A stretch of 56,526 nt of DNA, from the NCBI GenBank assembly GCA_037176905.1, contig JBBBWG010028821.1, positions 1-56,526 on the forward strand. Reading direction: 5' to 3'. Both the position numbers and the translations under genes were made by a program. This document shows, one piece after another, positions 35,591-46,611 of the stretch; the stretch's first letter is position 1, and every line of letters starts with the position of its first letter. This stretch comes from Azolla pinnata (lineage: Eukaryota; Streptophyta; Polypodiopsida; Salviniales; Salviniaceae). The notes under the pieces were generated by a model, which worked only from the letters and a program-made list of their open reading frames with translations, did no database searches and was not told where the DNA came from.

Positions 35591-38500
35591 TGTGAGGTTT
35601 TTTTGGTTTTTCCTGATTATTTTAAATCGAATTTCTCTGCTTTATTTGATCGTTTTATTTGCGATTATTTTAGTTTTTGTTATTTTCTAGTTTTATTTAA
35701 CTCCCGCCCCCATTACCCCTTGTTTTTTTTTGCCTATCTTTTATTCTTTTAATAAATTGACAAATAAGTATAAATAAAATAAATAAATATAAATATAAGT
35801 AAACGAATAAATATAAACTGTGTTTTTTTTTTCTATGATTAGAACAGATATATATTTTGTTGCGTTCTGTTACCGTAAAAAACAAAACAAACAAAGAATT
35901 AATAACCAAAAAGAAACAAAACAGAACAATTGTTTTTTACCGTCTCGAATTAATAAAACGTACAAAGATTATGTAACATAAAGAAATTTAGAAGCAACAT
36001 AAAAAACAAGCAGCAAAAAACCCAAAAAAAAAAACAAAAAAAAGAGGGCCAAAGGAGAGAAAATGAATACTCATGGATCAAAACAAATAGAAATGAATAA
36101 AAGAGGAATGGAATAATGAGCAAACAGATCATGTTAATATAAGTTATAATATATAATTACATATATATATACATACATATATATGTATATATATGTAATT
36201 AAATAAATAAATGAAAGAAGAAGGAAGTGTTGGTTACATAATTGATTGATTGATTGATTCATTCATTCATTCACAATGGATGATGATGATGGTGAATAGC
36301 AGTGAATGGTGATGATCAGAACTATTTCTTGTGATCCTTTCAAATGTGTGTTTTTGATGGTTTAATAATATGTCCCTAGCAAGCAAAAAACAACAAAACA
36401 ACCAAACACCAAAAAAAAAACTTTAACTTAAAATAGAAGCTAACTCTGTTATCATTGTTTAATCTCGTTATCTAACGCACTCTTTTTGATTTGTTTTTAT
36501 CTAGAAAAACGAGAATGAAGAACAAACAAAAAAAGGTGAAATGGGTAGAGCACATAAATTAATAGATAGATGGATGGGCTCATGATTTGTCTCATCTAAC
36601 TAGATTTGGCTTAGATCTTTTGGTTATCCTTTTCCACATAAATGAGTGTTTTCTTTTGTAACTGTGATGAGGAGGGAGGTCCCACCACCCTTCAATCAAT
36701 TCAATCAATTCAATCACCACTCCTCCTACGTAACTTACATGCATGGATCAAATCTATGCGGGAGAGTGCCTAAAGCAAAAAGGTGGCGGTTTTAGGTGCC
36801 TAGGAGTAGTAATAATTCATCATGTTTAAAACGCGTTAATTAGTGTTTCCGCCATGTGTTTTTTTTTAATCAGGCATGCTAATTAATGACTCCTTCTAGT
36901 GATCAATGCATGATTAAAACATTGGTGGAGTACCAAAGAAAAGGTGGCGGTTTTAGGTGTAAATCATCATGTTTAAAACGCGTCAATTAGCATTCCAGCA
37001 TGTTTTTTAATCAGGCATTGCTAATCACTCCTTCCAGTGCATGAATTAAAACATTGGTGGAGTACCGATTAACGTGTTTCAAACATGATTAATTACTCCT
37101 TAAAATGCGTCGCTTTGGCTTGCCCTAGGTCGATATGAAGGCCAGGGTGATGCACACGACGAAAACGTTGAATGAATGCAGCAAATTCTCTGTGAAGAAG
37201 ATTGGATAGGACATTATGTATTTGCTCCAATAGATGCAAACAGGTGAATTTCATGACCAATTTTTAGCTAATGCAAGGAGTTTTATTCGGGGATTAAAAC
37301 GAAGATTAGTGTTTAGCGTTTATTCTGGAAAAACAAAGAGTGGGCAATAAGAACCAATATCTCAGGTTATAGAAGACGAGAGAAGAAGATTACTGTCGCA
37401 TATATTCGATCGCTGCCAAACTGCCATGTTTATACAAGTTATTTTCAAAGTTTTTCTGCTTCTTCCAATTCTATCTTGTTTAATCCGTCACGGATGTACA
37501 CTCCCACATTGCTTTGTCACTAATTATGGCTGGATTTTCAGCCTGATTAGTAATGTATGTAATCTTAGCGCTACTTTCTAATTCGGTTTGCCACTAATTA
37601 TGGCTGGATTTTCAGCCTGATTAGTAATGTATGTAATCTTAGCACCACTTGCTAATCCGGTTTGCCGCCGACGGGATTTGTGCTCAATTCCCTTTTTCCT
37701 TAGTTCCTTTCCACAAGAAAGATGCATATAGGTCATAATAATAATGACGGACTTGCTAATTTCAGTTAGCAGCTATTAGTTAGGGTTTTAGGGATTAGGG
37801 TTTATTGGAAAGGTTCGGGGAATAGTTCGTACGATGATTTTTCTTTTTTCAGGTCTGCATTGCAATGCGCATGCGGAGACAGAATGCACTCAATCACGCA
37901 CAATGTTGAAGGAAGATTCAGCGATCTCTAGAGCTCTAAAAGAAGAAGAAGAAGAAGGAAAAAGAAAAACAAAGGAATCCGCCCGATCGAAGGGGCGCAG
38001 ATCGTTTCTTCGCATCGGCAAAACGGCGGATGGTGCTCCGAATAACCAACTAACTAACTAACTAAACTTTTTAAACAGACGAGAAGGCGCGAAGGCAAAG
38101 AAGGCAAAGCACAAAAACCAATCGGCGTCGATCGGAGAAACATGTCCAATGCGATGATGATGATGATAATGATGATGATGATGATGATGATGGTGATGAA
38201 GCGAGAGAGTGTGCAAAATAACAATTTAACGGTGAATTTTTGGATTGATCTCTTAATGTTTGGGGGGGGGACATTGGGCACACAAATGGAGGATCTCTCT
38301 TTGTTGATGCAAGTCACATTGGTGATGTGGGTTTTTACTAGTTAGTGCTATTTGGGCAAATTCATACTAACATATGTAGATATATATAAATATATATATA
38401 TCTAGATATGATTCCACAGTCGTCGACTTTATTGGACTTGACTGAAATTGTGGGGGTGTGGGTGTGTGGAGTCAAAGGGGAAAGAGGGTTGAGGACGCAG
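35591..38500. other. AT-rich intergenic region between HD-ZIP and MFT genes
   Basis: I see no supported gene. It contains an AT hairpin (about 36152-36201, ATTACATATATAT paired with its complement) and a tandem duplication of a roughly 165-base unit (36780-37075, each copy with AAGGTGGCGGTTTTAGGTG). A second duplication has a unit of about 80 bases (37523-37670, each with CACTAATTATGGCTGGATTT). An (ATG)n run lies at 38151-38196. A 75-codon Lys/Glu-rich frame at 37834-38061 has no recognisable domain. Confidence 0.55.
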
Positions 38501-38533
38501 GAAGCACTTAAGCCCTCTGTGTCTGTTTGTGTC

Positions 38534-38700
38534 TATATCAGTATCAGTATCAGTATCAGTATCAATATCTGTGTCTGTGTGTGTCTGTGTCTGTGTCTGT
38601 ATCGGTATCAGTATCTATATCTGTAGCTATTTGGTGTCTGTATTGGTATCAGTATCAGTATCAGTATCAGTATCAGTATCAGTATCAGTATCTGTGTTGA
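38534..38700. repeat. (GTATCA)n microsatellite downstream of MFT
   Basis: Two blocks of GTATCAGTATCA repeats (about 38538-38565 and 38646-38692) separated by GTCTGT repeats. They end 25 bases past the MFT stop codon and lie in its probable 3' untranslated region. Confidence 0.85.
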
Positions 38701-38724
38701 ATTCTGGCAACGAAATCTTGTTTT

Positions 38725-41700
38725 TTAACGCCTCCGGCCCCCGGCCTGCTTCTGCGCATTGAAATACACCGCGGCCACAGGCAGCCCGAGATCGCAGATG
38801 TTGGCAAAGTGTCGCATGTTGAAGTTGTGTCGGTGGATCGGCGGCATCACCATCAGCGGACACTGCTGCCTGAACAGTGCGAACACGTAGCGGTGGATCC
38901 CGATGATCGGCCTCGGCGGCTCGTACTCCACGATCTCGCACCCTGCATAGCATCGATTCCATCTCCAGTCGATTAGCATGGCACTCGGATTCTTCAATAG
39001 ATCGATCNNNNNNNNNNNNNNNNNNNNNNNNNNNNNNNNNNNNNNNNNNNNNNNNNNNNNNNNNNNNNNNNNNNNNNNNNNNNNNNNNNNNNNNNNNNNN
39101 NNNNNNNCGATCTCGCACCCTGCATAGCATCGATTCCATCTCCAGTCGATTAGCATGGCACTCGGATTCTTCAATAGATCGATCCCATCGATCGATTTAT
39201 CAGTATTCACATTCATCAGGGCTCTGATCTCGTCGAAAGTTTTCTCTTTTTCTTTTCTTTCAAACCATAAGAAATATACTTCCGATTAGTGGACAAAAGT
39301 GAAACACCAAAATGGCTCCAGACATGACTCATAAAACTGTCTTCCCCTGTAGTACATACATACATACATACAGCTGATAAAAAACTGTCGTAAAAGTATT
39401 TTGCGTATGCCAATTGGTTTTAATCATCCGATCGATCGATCAAATCGATCTGTTGATTCTCTCATAAAGTATTTTGTGTATGCTAATTGGTATTGATTAC
39501 TTGATTGATAGTATTTTGTGTATGCCCATTGGTTTTTTTTTCCCGCTTCACTAATGAAGGGATTCTTTTCTTAAAATCGATCGATGCATCAATCAATCGA
39601 GCAATTAATCGGCCGATCAGCTAATAATAGGCTAATCAGCTAATTGAATGGTCAATCAGCTAATTAATCGGCGGATCAGCTAATTAATTGGTCGATCCGC
39701 TAATAAATCGATCGATCAGCTACTCAATCAACATCCCTTCTACTACAATTATCCATGTTCAAACGATTGATCAGCTAATTAATCAGTCATCGACCAGCTA
39801 ATTAATCAATGGATCAACTAAGTAATTGCTACTTAATCAATCAAACTGCCCTCAATCCACACGCCCTTCTACTACAATTATCTGGCATGTGTCAAACGAT
39901 TTGATTGTGTCATGAAATTTATGTATCAGAAAAACATAACAGAATACGAAGTACTACATCCACTGATCAGAAAAAAGGAAAAAGAAAAGATTTCACTTTA
40001 TGCGATAGACTACATGCATTGTGAATTCCCCTTGACTTTTTGTAGGCTTTCTGTTAATTTTACCTTGGCTGGCATCGCCATCCGCCGGAATATCAGTCAC
40101 AATCCTGGAATTTACAAAATTGGGATTAATTTAGTAGTGATATAGCTTCTTGATTAATTCCTTTTCAAAAAGACATTGATTCATCATCGTCTTCACCATC
40201 GTCATCATCTTCGTCTTCTCCTTCAATATGCATCTGAATGTGCATCTGATTCAAATATGGAAAGAGAAATGCAGGAAGTAATGATCATTCTCATTCATTA
40301 CCAGTGAACCCATTCTCGGGACGATGGCTCGCTGGGGCTAGGAGCATCTGGATCCACCATGATCTACAAGCAAAAAACCAGGGGCTTGATTCATTAATCC
40401 ACCTTCCAAATTATATCCATCTTTCGATTAACAGTATACGGTTAGCGGCAAATCGGTGGGGATATAGAATAATTAGAAGGTCATTAGCATGTTTTAGCCA
40501 TAATTAGTGGGTGATTGGATTAAAGTCTTACATTCGCATGCTCTGGAATTGGTGGTGGGTGATCAATTAGTGGGGGATTCCAGCTTTCAAATTATATCCA
40601 TCTTTTGATTAACATCGCTAGCGGCAAATTGGTTCATTAGCATGTTTTACCCAGAATTAGTGGGTGCTCGGATTAAAGGGCGCTTATGTAACTATACTGG
40701 AAGGTGATTAGCATGTTTTGCGATTATTGCAGGTGGGTGATTAAGTGGTGGGGACCATAATATTATTAGAGCTAATTAGGTGATTCTTTAAGCACGCTTA
40801 TATCATTAGCAATCTGTATTCAAAATTAGTGGGCAATTAGGAGATTCGGACTCAGTAATTAGCATGTTCTCCCAAATATAATAATGGGGGAGTTTCAGGC
40901 ATTAATTGAAGAGATTCCATCTACAAAAATATCTTATAACCGTGTGCGATCGATCATAATCTATATACAAAATGCTCCTTAATTCCTTTCGGCATTTCAA
41001 TGATCCATAATATGGGGCAAATTTAATTCCCTTTTAGTAGCGACGATTACCGATGTATAGAGCTAATTCCCGTTGTTTAATAACAATTGATTACTAGCAA
41101 TGTGTAGAGTTAATTCCCATTGTTTAGCAACGATTAATTACTACCAATGTGTAGAGTTAATTCGCGTTGTTTAACACGATTAATTACTACCAATGCGTAG
41201 AGTCAATTCCCATTGTTTAACGATCGATTACTACCAATGTGTAGAGTCAATATTTCCCGGTGTGTAACGATTAATTACTACCAATGTGTAGAGTTAAATC
41301 CCGTTGTTTAGCGATTAATAATTAATAAGAATGCGTAGAGTCAATTCCTGTTGTTTAACGATTGATTACTACCAATGTGTAGAGTCAATATCTCCTGGTG
41401 CTTAACGATTAATTACTACCAATGTGTAGAGTCAATATCTCCTGGTGCTTCACGATTAATTACTAGCAAAATGTAGTCTAATCGATTGCCGTTGTTGAAC
41501 GATTAATTACTAACAATGTTTAGAGTTGATTCCCGTTGTTTAATGACAATTAATTACCACCAATGCGATGCGTAGAGCTAAATCCCGTTGTTTAACGATT
41601 AATAATTACTACCACTGGGTAGAGTCAATAACATTTCCCTCTGTTTAACGATTACTAATTTACTACTGATGCGTAGGACTCGATTCCCGTTGTTTAACGA

Positions 41701-42093
41701 TTACTAATTTACTACCGATGTGACGTAGGGTCGATTCCCGTTGTTCAACGATTACTAAATTCCCCTACCGATGCGTACTAGAGCCGATTCGCGTTCGTTG
41801 AAACGATTCCTAATCGACTACCGATGCGTAGAGTTAATGATTCGCGTTGTTCAAGCCGATTCGAAAATTTAAGGTACCAAAGTGTAGAGGGCATCGGAGC
41901 GATTGGCGTGGATGCGGACGCGGGGGCGGTCGACGAGGGCGGACGTCTTGATTTCGCACCCGTTGTTGACCTGGCGGACGGGGTACGTGACGGACATGTC
42001 GGCCGCGGGTGTGAACGCGTCGATCACGTCGCCCACGACGCGGCCCACGACGAGGGGCTCGATGTTGATGGAGCTCCCCCGCGCCGTCGACAT
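38725..42093 (-). CDS. MFT-type PEBP protein (FT/TFL1/MFT family), 4 exons
   Basis: Exons 42093-41878 (216 bp), 40363-40302 (62), 40104-40064 (41) and 38942-38725 (218) join in phase to 178 residues. The 62- and 41-base middle exons are the classic sizes of the plant FT/TFL1 family. Motifs: DPLVVGRV-like start (PLVVGRVVGDV), DPDAPSPSEP (76-85) and GIHRYVFALF (121-130) of the ligand pocket, and LGLPVAAVYFNAQ before the RRR end. Trp90 in REWVHW sits where FT has the key Tyr85 and TFL1 a His; Trp there marks the MFT clade. MFT proteins act with bZIP and 14-3-3 partners; in seed plants they control germination and ABA responses. Seed-free plants are reported to have mainly this clade. Intron 3 holds an assembly gap; intron 1 holds a minisatellite. 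Confidence 0.93.
38931..39007. repeat. 77-base sequence repeated on both sides of the N gap (left copy)
   Basis: Identical to 39108-39184. It contains the last 12 bases of MFT exon 4 (plus-strand view) and its splice acceptor. The most likely cause is two contig ends that overlap and were joined by a gap instead of merged. Confidence 0.9.
39008..39107. other. Assembly gap of exactly 100 N
   Basis: One hundred N bases, the usual placeholder for a gap of unknown size. It lies in MFT intron 3, and the sequence on either side is the same 77 bases. Confidence 0.99.
39108..39184. repeat. 77-base sequence repeated on both sides of the N gap (right copy)
   Basis: Identical to 38931-39007. Because it also carries the acceptor and the first bases of exon 4, a gene finder could wrongly open an exon here. 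Confidence 0.9.
39590..39860. repeat. Degenerate CAGCTAATTAATCG repeats in MFT intron 3
   Basis: Ten or so imperfect copies of a 20-26-base unit with GATCAGCTAATTAATCG. Two copies of a longer block contain CCTTCTACTACAATTATC. Confidence 0.7.
41040..41860. repeat. Minisatellite of about 44-50 bases in MFT intron 1
   Basis: About 17 imperfect copies of a unit with ACGATTAATTACTACCAATG, then TGTAGAGTCAATTCCCGTTG and TTTA. The array runs up to the end of exon 1. The unit core TACCAATGTGTAGAG differs by one base from the exon 1/intron 1 boundary TACCAAAGTGTAGAG (41875-41889, plus strand). Confidence 0.85.
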
Positions 42094-42175
42094 GCCGGTG
42101 TGATCGATCGGATTGTTATCGCCGATCTGTCGATCGATCGTTCGAGGATAACTATACGAATTGGCGTGATATACG

Positions 42176-42182
42176 ATATATA
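42176..42182 (-). promoter_or_regulatory. Possible TATA box of the MFT gene
   Basis: The minus strand reads GGCTTATATATCG, about 85 bases upstream of the ATG at 42093. Position and sequence are suitable; there is no other evidence. Confidence 0.4.
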
Positions 42183-42239
42183 AGCCGGGGGAGAATCGGA
42201 GCGGAAATCAGGCAGTGATCGAGAAGGCGGCTGAGGATC

Positions 42240-42450
42240 GGATCGGATCAGATGGGCTGCGATTCGATTAGATGGGCTGCGATTCGATTGGATGGATTGG
42301 ATCGGATTAGATGGATTGGATCGGATTAGATCGATTGCATTCGATGGGATTGGATTATTAGATGGAATTGGATTAGATGGAATTGGATTATTAGATGGAA
42401 TTGGATTATTAGATGGAATTGGATCTGGATGCAATTGGATTAGATGGAAT
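42240..42450. repeat. GGATTGGATTAGATGGAATT-type repeats
   Basis: A degenerate run of GGATTAGATGGATT and GGAATTGGATTATTAGAT units lies upstream of the MFT gene. An (ATT)n run follows at about 42573-42635. Confidence 0.8.
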
Positions 42451-42659
42451 TGGCTGATCATGTGTCTGTATATATATACATATGTACATGTGCATGTATG
42501 CAAAGGAAGGGGGGGAGATTATTATGAAGGTGGCGGAGAATCAGAATAAGCCATTATTGTTCTGGAAAATTATTATTATCATTACTATTATTATTATTAC
42601 TATTACTACTATTACTATTATTATTATTATTATTAGAAAACTGTTTTTAGGGTAGAGGA

Positions 42660-43130
42660 CATATTCTGGGCTAGAGAGAGAGTGTGCGCGGGAAAGCGAA
42701 AAAGCGTAGGAGGTAGAGAGAGATAAAAGCGACGAGAGCAGACGCTAGAGAGAGAAATGGCGGGAGCCTAGAGAGAGAAATGGCGGGAGCCGAGAGAGAG
42801 AGAGAGGGAGAGCGCGCGCGAAAAAGCGAAAAAGCGAAGGGGGTAGAGAGAGAAAATGTAGAGAGAGATAAAAGCGACAAAGGGCATAGGGCGGGGGGAG
42901 AACAGAGGCTAGAGAGAGAAACGGCGGGAGACGAGAGAGAGAAATGGCGGGAGCCTAGAGAGAGAAATGGCGGGAAGCGAGAGAGAGAGAGAGAGGGAGA
43001 GCGCGCGCGAAAAAGCGAAAAGCGAAGGGGTAGAGAGAGATAAAAGCGACAACGGCGCTAGAGAGAGAAACGGCGGGAGCCTAGAGAGAGAGAGAGAGAA
43101 AAAGGCGGGAAACGGGATAGAGAGAGGTGG
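42660..43130. repeat. GA-rich repeat with GAGAGAGAAATGGCGGGAGC units
   Basis: Several copies of a 20-30-base unit, AGAGAGAGAAATGGCGGGAG, are mixed with longer copies of about 175 bases containing GCGCGCGCGAAAAAGCGAAA. GAGA runs can bind BPC/GAGA factors in plants, but here the array is most simply a repeat. Confidence 0.75.
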
Positions 43131-43668
43131 GGGGATCGGACGGCTGGAAAACAATGCCGCAGCAGATCTGACGGCTGCCCGGGCCACTTGATCGGACGGC
43201 GGGGAGCAGCGACATCTGAACGGCTCCCACAATCCCGCACCTTTTCTAATTGTCCGTCTCTCTGCTTCCGCCCCCCCCATCCCGCCACGTGGCCGGATCT
43301 CGGCCGTCCGTCGCTGGTGGCGGGCTGAACGGCCAAGATGTCACGGCGCCGATCGCCGGTGTGTTCACAAAAAAAAAAAAAAATCCATTAACGCGTCGAG
43401 AAGATGCGTACGTGTTCGGTTCCTGGGCGAGAGAATAAAGAGAAAAAGAGAGAGGGAGCAGAAGGGATCATGGGGGAGGGGGGGCGAACAGTAAAAAAAA
43501 AAAAGAAAAAAAAAAAGCCAGTCTGGCTCGATTGTTCCAGAATCCAGGATGACACACTGGCATCTGAATCATGGGAAGATCGACAATCATCGCATTCGGA
43601 TGATGACAACAGACTCTCCGTTTCTGCTAGTGGTCTCGGCGTCTCGGCTTGATCAGCTTCATTCCAAT

Positions 43669-43846
43669 TGGCCTTTTGTATATACATTTACGGTCTAGGG
43701 CTTAGGGGTTTATGGATAGATATTGAGTAATGATGCCTGTGCCTGTAAACAATTGGCTTCATTCCCAGGGCCTTGTATACATTTTGGGTTTAGGGTTTAG
43801 GGTTTATGGATAGATATCGAGTGATGATGCCCCTTGGCCCTGTAAA
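43669..43846. repeat. Two copies of an 85-90-base unit with telomere-like core
   Basis: Copies near 43669-43750 and 43762-43846 share GGTTTATGGATAGATAT and GATGATGCC. The second contains GGGTTTAGGGTTTAGGG. Confidence 0.7.
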
Positions 43847-45959
43847 GGATGACAAGGCATAAGAAATGTCGGATTGTGCTCGACGAAGCACCACTGATTA
43901 AGAACGGGAGAACTGTTCTCGGCGCCCTTTTTGTTTTCTCTTCCATATGTCATAGTGCACATCATCTCCACTAGAAAGGCTGCATCGATTACGATGCTTG
44001 AGAAAATCAGCATTTTTCACCCAAAGGCTTAAAAAGAGAAAAAAAACTCTCAAAGTGAGAGACTGTGAACCCCAAGCCAGGCCTTTACAATTAGGGTTTA
44101 GGAGCTGAGCTCAATGCATACAGACATTTGTCCCAATCTCTGGAATGCGAATGAATGCCACCTAGTCTCCTATGTGCTTGCACTCGGCAAAAGTTAGAAA
44201 CTGCGTTGTTCATGTTTGTACTAAACGGGTTCTAAATATATACAGATATGTATGTATATATGCCCCACTTTGAGCGTTGTGTCAGTCCTTAAAAAGTGAC
44301 CATGATTCATCGCTTTTCATCTTCTTGATCTTTCTAGTGCCTTCCACCCCCTAGTCCCCTGATTATCATTTCGTTCCAGCATGCGCCCCTTTGTGTAGAG
44401 TTCTATAACCCACTTTTAATCTGAGCATCTAATTCTTCACCGCACAATCGTATGACAAACTTTAGAGACAGGATAGAATGCCAGTGCATGGCTACGATAT
44501 GAGCTTTTGAAAATCGCCTTTGAAAGAAACACGCATCACCCAACGCGCTCATGGCATGCATAGCTTTGTATGCAGAGGAAGGGAAACTAGATCAAATGTT
44601 TTTTCTACGTGATCTTGTGTATTAGATGCCCAGGTATGTGTAGTTACAACAATAACTAAACATGCTAGCTATGTAGGATAACAAACATTAGAACTATAGT
44701 TTTTTCAAAGAATTAGTTATGGGTTATTGCAATACAATTTATGTGAGGTGCACGAATTACTTAAGTTTGTAAGTTTGTATAGTTTCACTATGTAATTTTA
44801 AGTTAAGTTATGGAAAGATATTGTTTTGGAAAAAAAAATTAGGCTTATAGATATAAAACAGTGTGTGTTATACACATCTAACAAAGTATACAAATTAAAC
44901 TTCTAAACAAATATTATATAAATGTTCTGATTTATATGGTTGAAGGTGACAAAAAAGTCATAAATATCACTAAAAGCTTATCACGCTGCAAACAATCTAA
45001 AGTATTTGGAAAAAATTATCAAGATCTTTTAAATAAAATGCCAATGGTAATTATTAAATAGACTTTAGGTTAAAACTTTTCCAAATTTTTATACAACATT
45101 TTATAAAATTATGGTTGCTCCACACTATATTGTTCAAAGACTAAATGGTCAAAATGTTTTATAGGTTGTTATATATATATATTGTTAATTTTTTATTATG
45201 AAAATAAGATATTAATTGAAAATATCATTGCTTAAAGAGATAGAAAACCTCGAAAGAGAAATTTATGACACTTAAATTATAAAATAAATATTTACTCAAC
45301 AACATGTAACATTAAAAGGTTAAAAGTATTGTAATCACTAAATGGTTCACTTTGTTTAGTTATTGATTGTTAGGGTTCTATTAAAGTTATGGTAAAACAA
45401 CGCGAACTACCATTAGAACATAGGTTCTCTACGTTGGTTGAGCTTTGTGGTGATTTTATAATGTTTGATCAAGTGTAAGAAGCAATCCATAATTGTCAAG
45501 TAATGTTGTCTCATGATGCTACGCAAACTTGAATTGGTCTTTTTACGCTTATGGAAACATATTTGCTGAACGTCAAAGGTTTTTTCTCACGAGACCATTT
45601 GTAGTTATATGTTGTAGATGATGGTAGACATGTAGTGTAGCTAATGATATGCTTAGCTTTGCTATGGCCTTTCAAGTTCGAGCAGTGGACTTTGATGGCA
45701 AGCATTAGACCATTGATCCACTTATGCCAAAATTAAACCCTTTTTGCCAGTTGTGGGTTTATGAGCGTATAGCACTGATAAAACTTCAATGAGATCTAAG
45801 AGGATGTTATTAGGTTAATCTCTTTGTTCCTAGTATGGAAATTGGTTTTTTAAGTACATTATTAAGCTTGGTCGTCATGCTCTTATAAGGTTATGTAACA
45901 ACAAAATGTTGGTAGTATGCTTCTAATGACAACAGTGCCTTCCTCCTTGTTTTTTACAC

Positions 45960-46330
45960 TAATTTTCGAAGAAGATTTGGAATCAAAAAATTGAACGGAA
46001 GTTAGTTTTATTTCTTTGGTTAATTGCGGATCGACTGCTCCCTGTTGTTTTCTGGGTTAGGATTACGGAGATTTTAGTTCACTAATTTAGGTGCCTTGAG
46101 TATCAAGAGACAATTAAACATTTCTTGTCGAATTGTAGATTTGCTCAGAAATTTTGGCTTCATGTTTTGTGGATTTTTGTTAGTGCTGAATATTCTGTTA
46201 TAGTTTCATGGGGAATGATAGCATGACTAAACTGTTCCCATCATGCTTTCTTTTATAAGGCAACCTCAAATAATGTTATCGATGAATTATGGGTTGCAAT
46301 TGTTTGCCCTTATTGGTTTATCTAAAAAGA
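45960..46330 (+). pseudogene. LINE reverse transcriptase C-terminal remnant (zf-RVT-like)
   Basis: Reading plus from about 45970, with one stop at 46084 and more after 46220, the translation gives KIWNQKIERKLVLFLWLIAD, then ETIKHFLSNCRFAQKFW. This matches the zinc-binding region at the end of plant non-LTR retrotransposon polymerases, whose typical form is KIW.LK..PK..FLW...LPT followed by ETI.HLFF.C.FA..W. It is broken by stops. No upstream reverse transcriptase core is readable. Confidence 0.6.
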
Positions 46331-46611
46331 ATATGATGGTTTCCTTCTAGATATACAGCTTGAGAGATGGTGATATCCGTATGTATGTGGCAGATATGGA
46401 TAGCCAGGTGTATAGGGGTTTTCCGACAAGAAAATTGCAAGCCATTTGGATGCAATTTGTTCATATTTTGAAAGGTCGATACGAAGGTATGTTACATGAG
46501 CAACCAACACAGAAGGTTGCCTAGGTGCATTTTATTCACTATTTCCCTAGTTATGAGAGATCCACACTGGTTATATATATCACCGCATCGGGTTCTTTTA
46601 TTTTCATCCTT

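Noticed and set aside
34867..35595. 242-codon plus-strand frame and 199-codon minus-strand frame rich in Cys, Met, His and Thr
   Set aside because: Both lie entirely in the CATG/TATG microsatellite. The composition follows the repeat and there is no domain.
37834..38061. 75-codon plus-strand frame, basic and acidic
   Set aside because: Short, low complexity, ends in a TAACTAAC repeat; no evidence of being a gene.
38627..39216. Long minus-strand frames reading through the N gap
   Set aside because: They exist only because N codons are read as open. The real coding part is MFT exon 4 (38725-38942).
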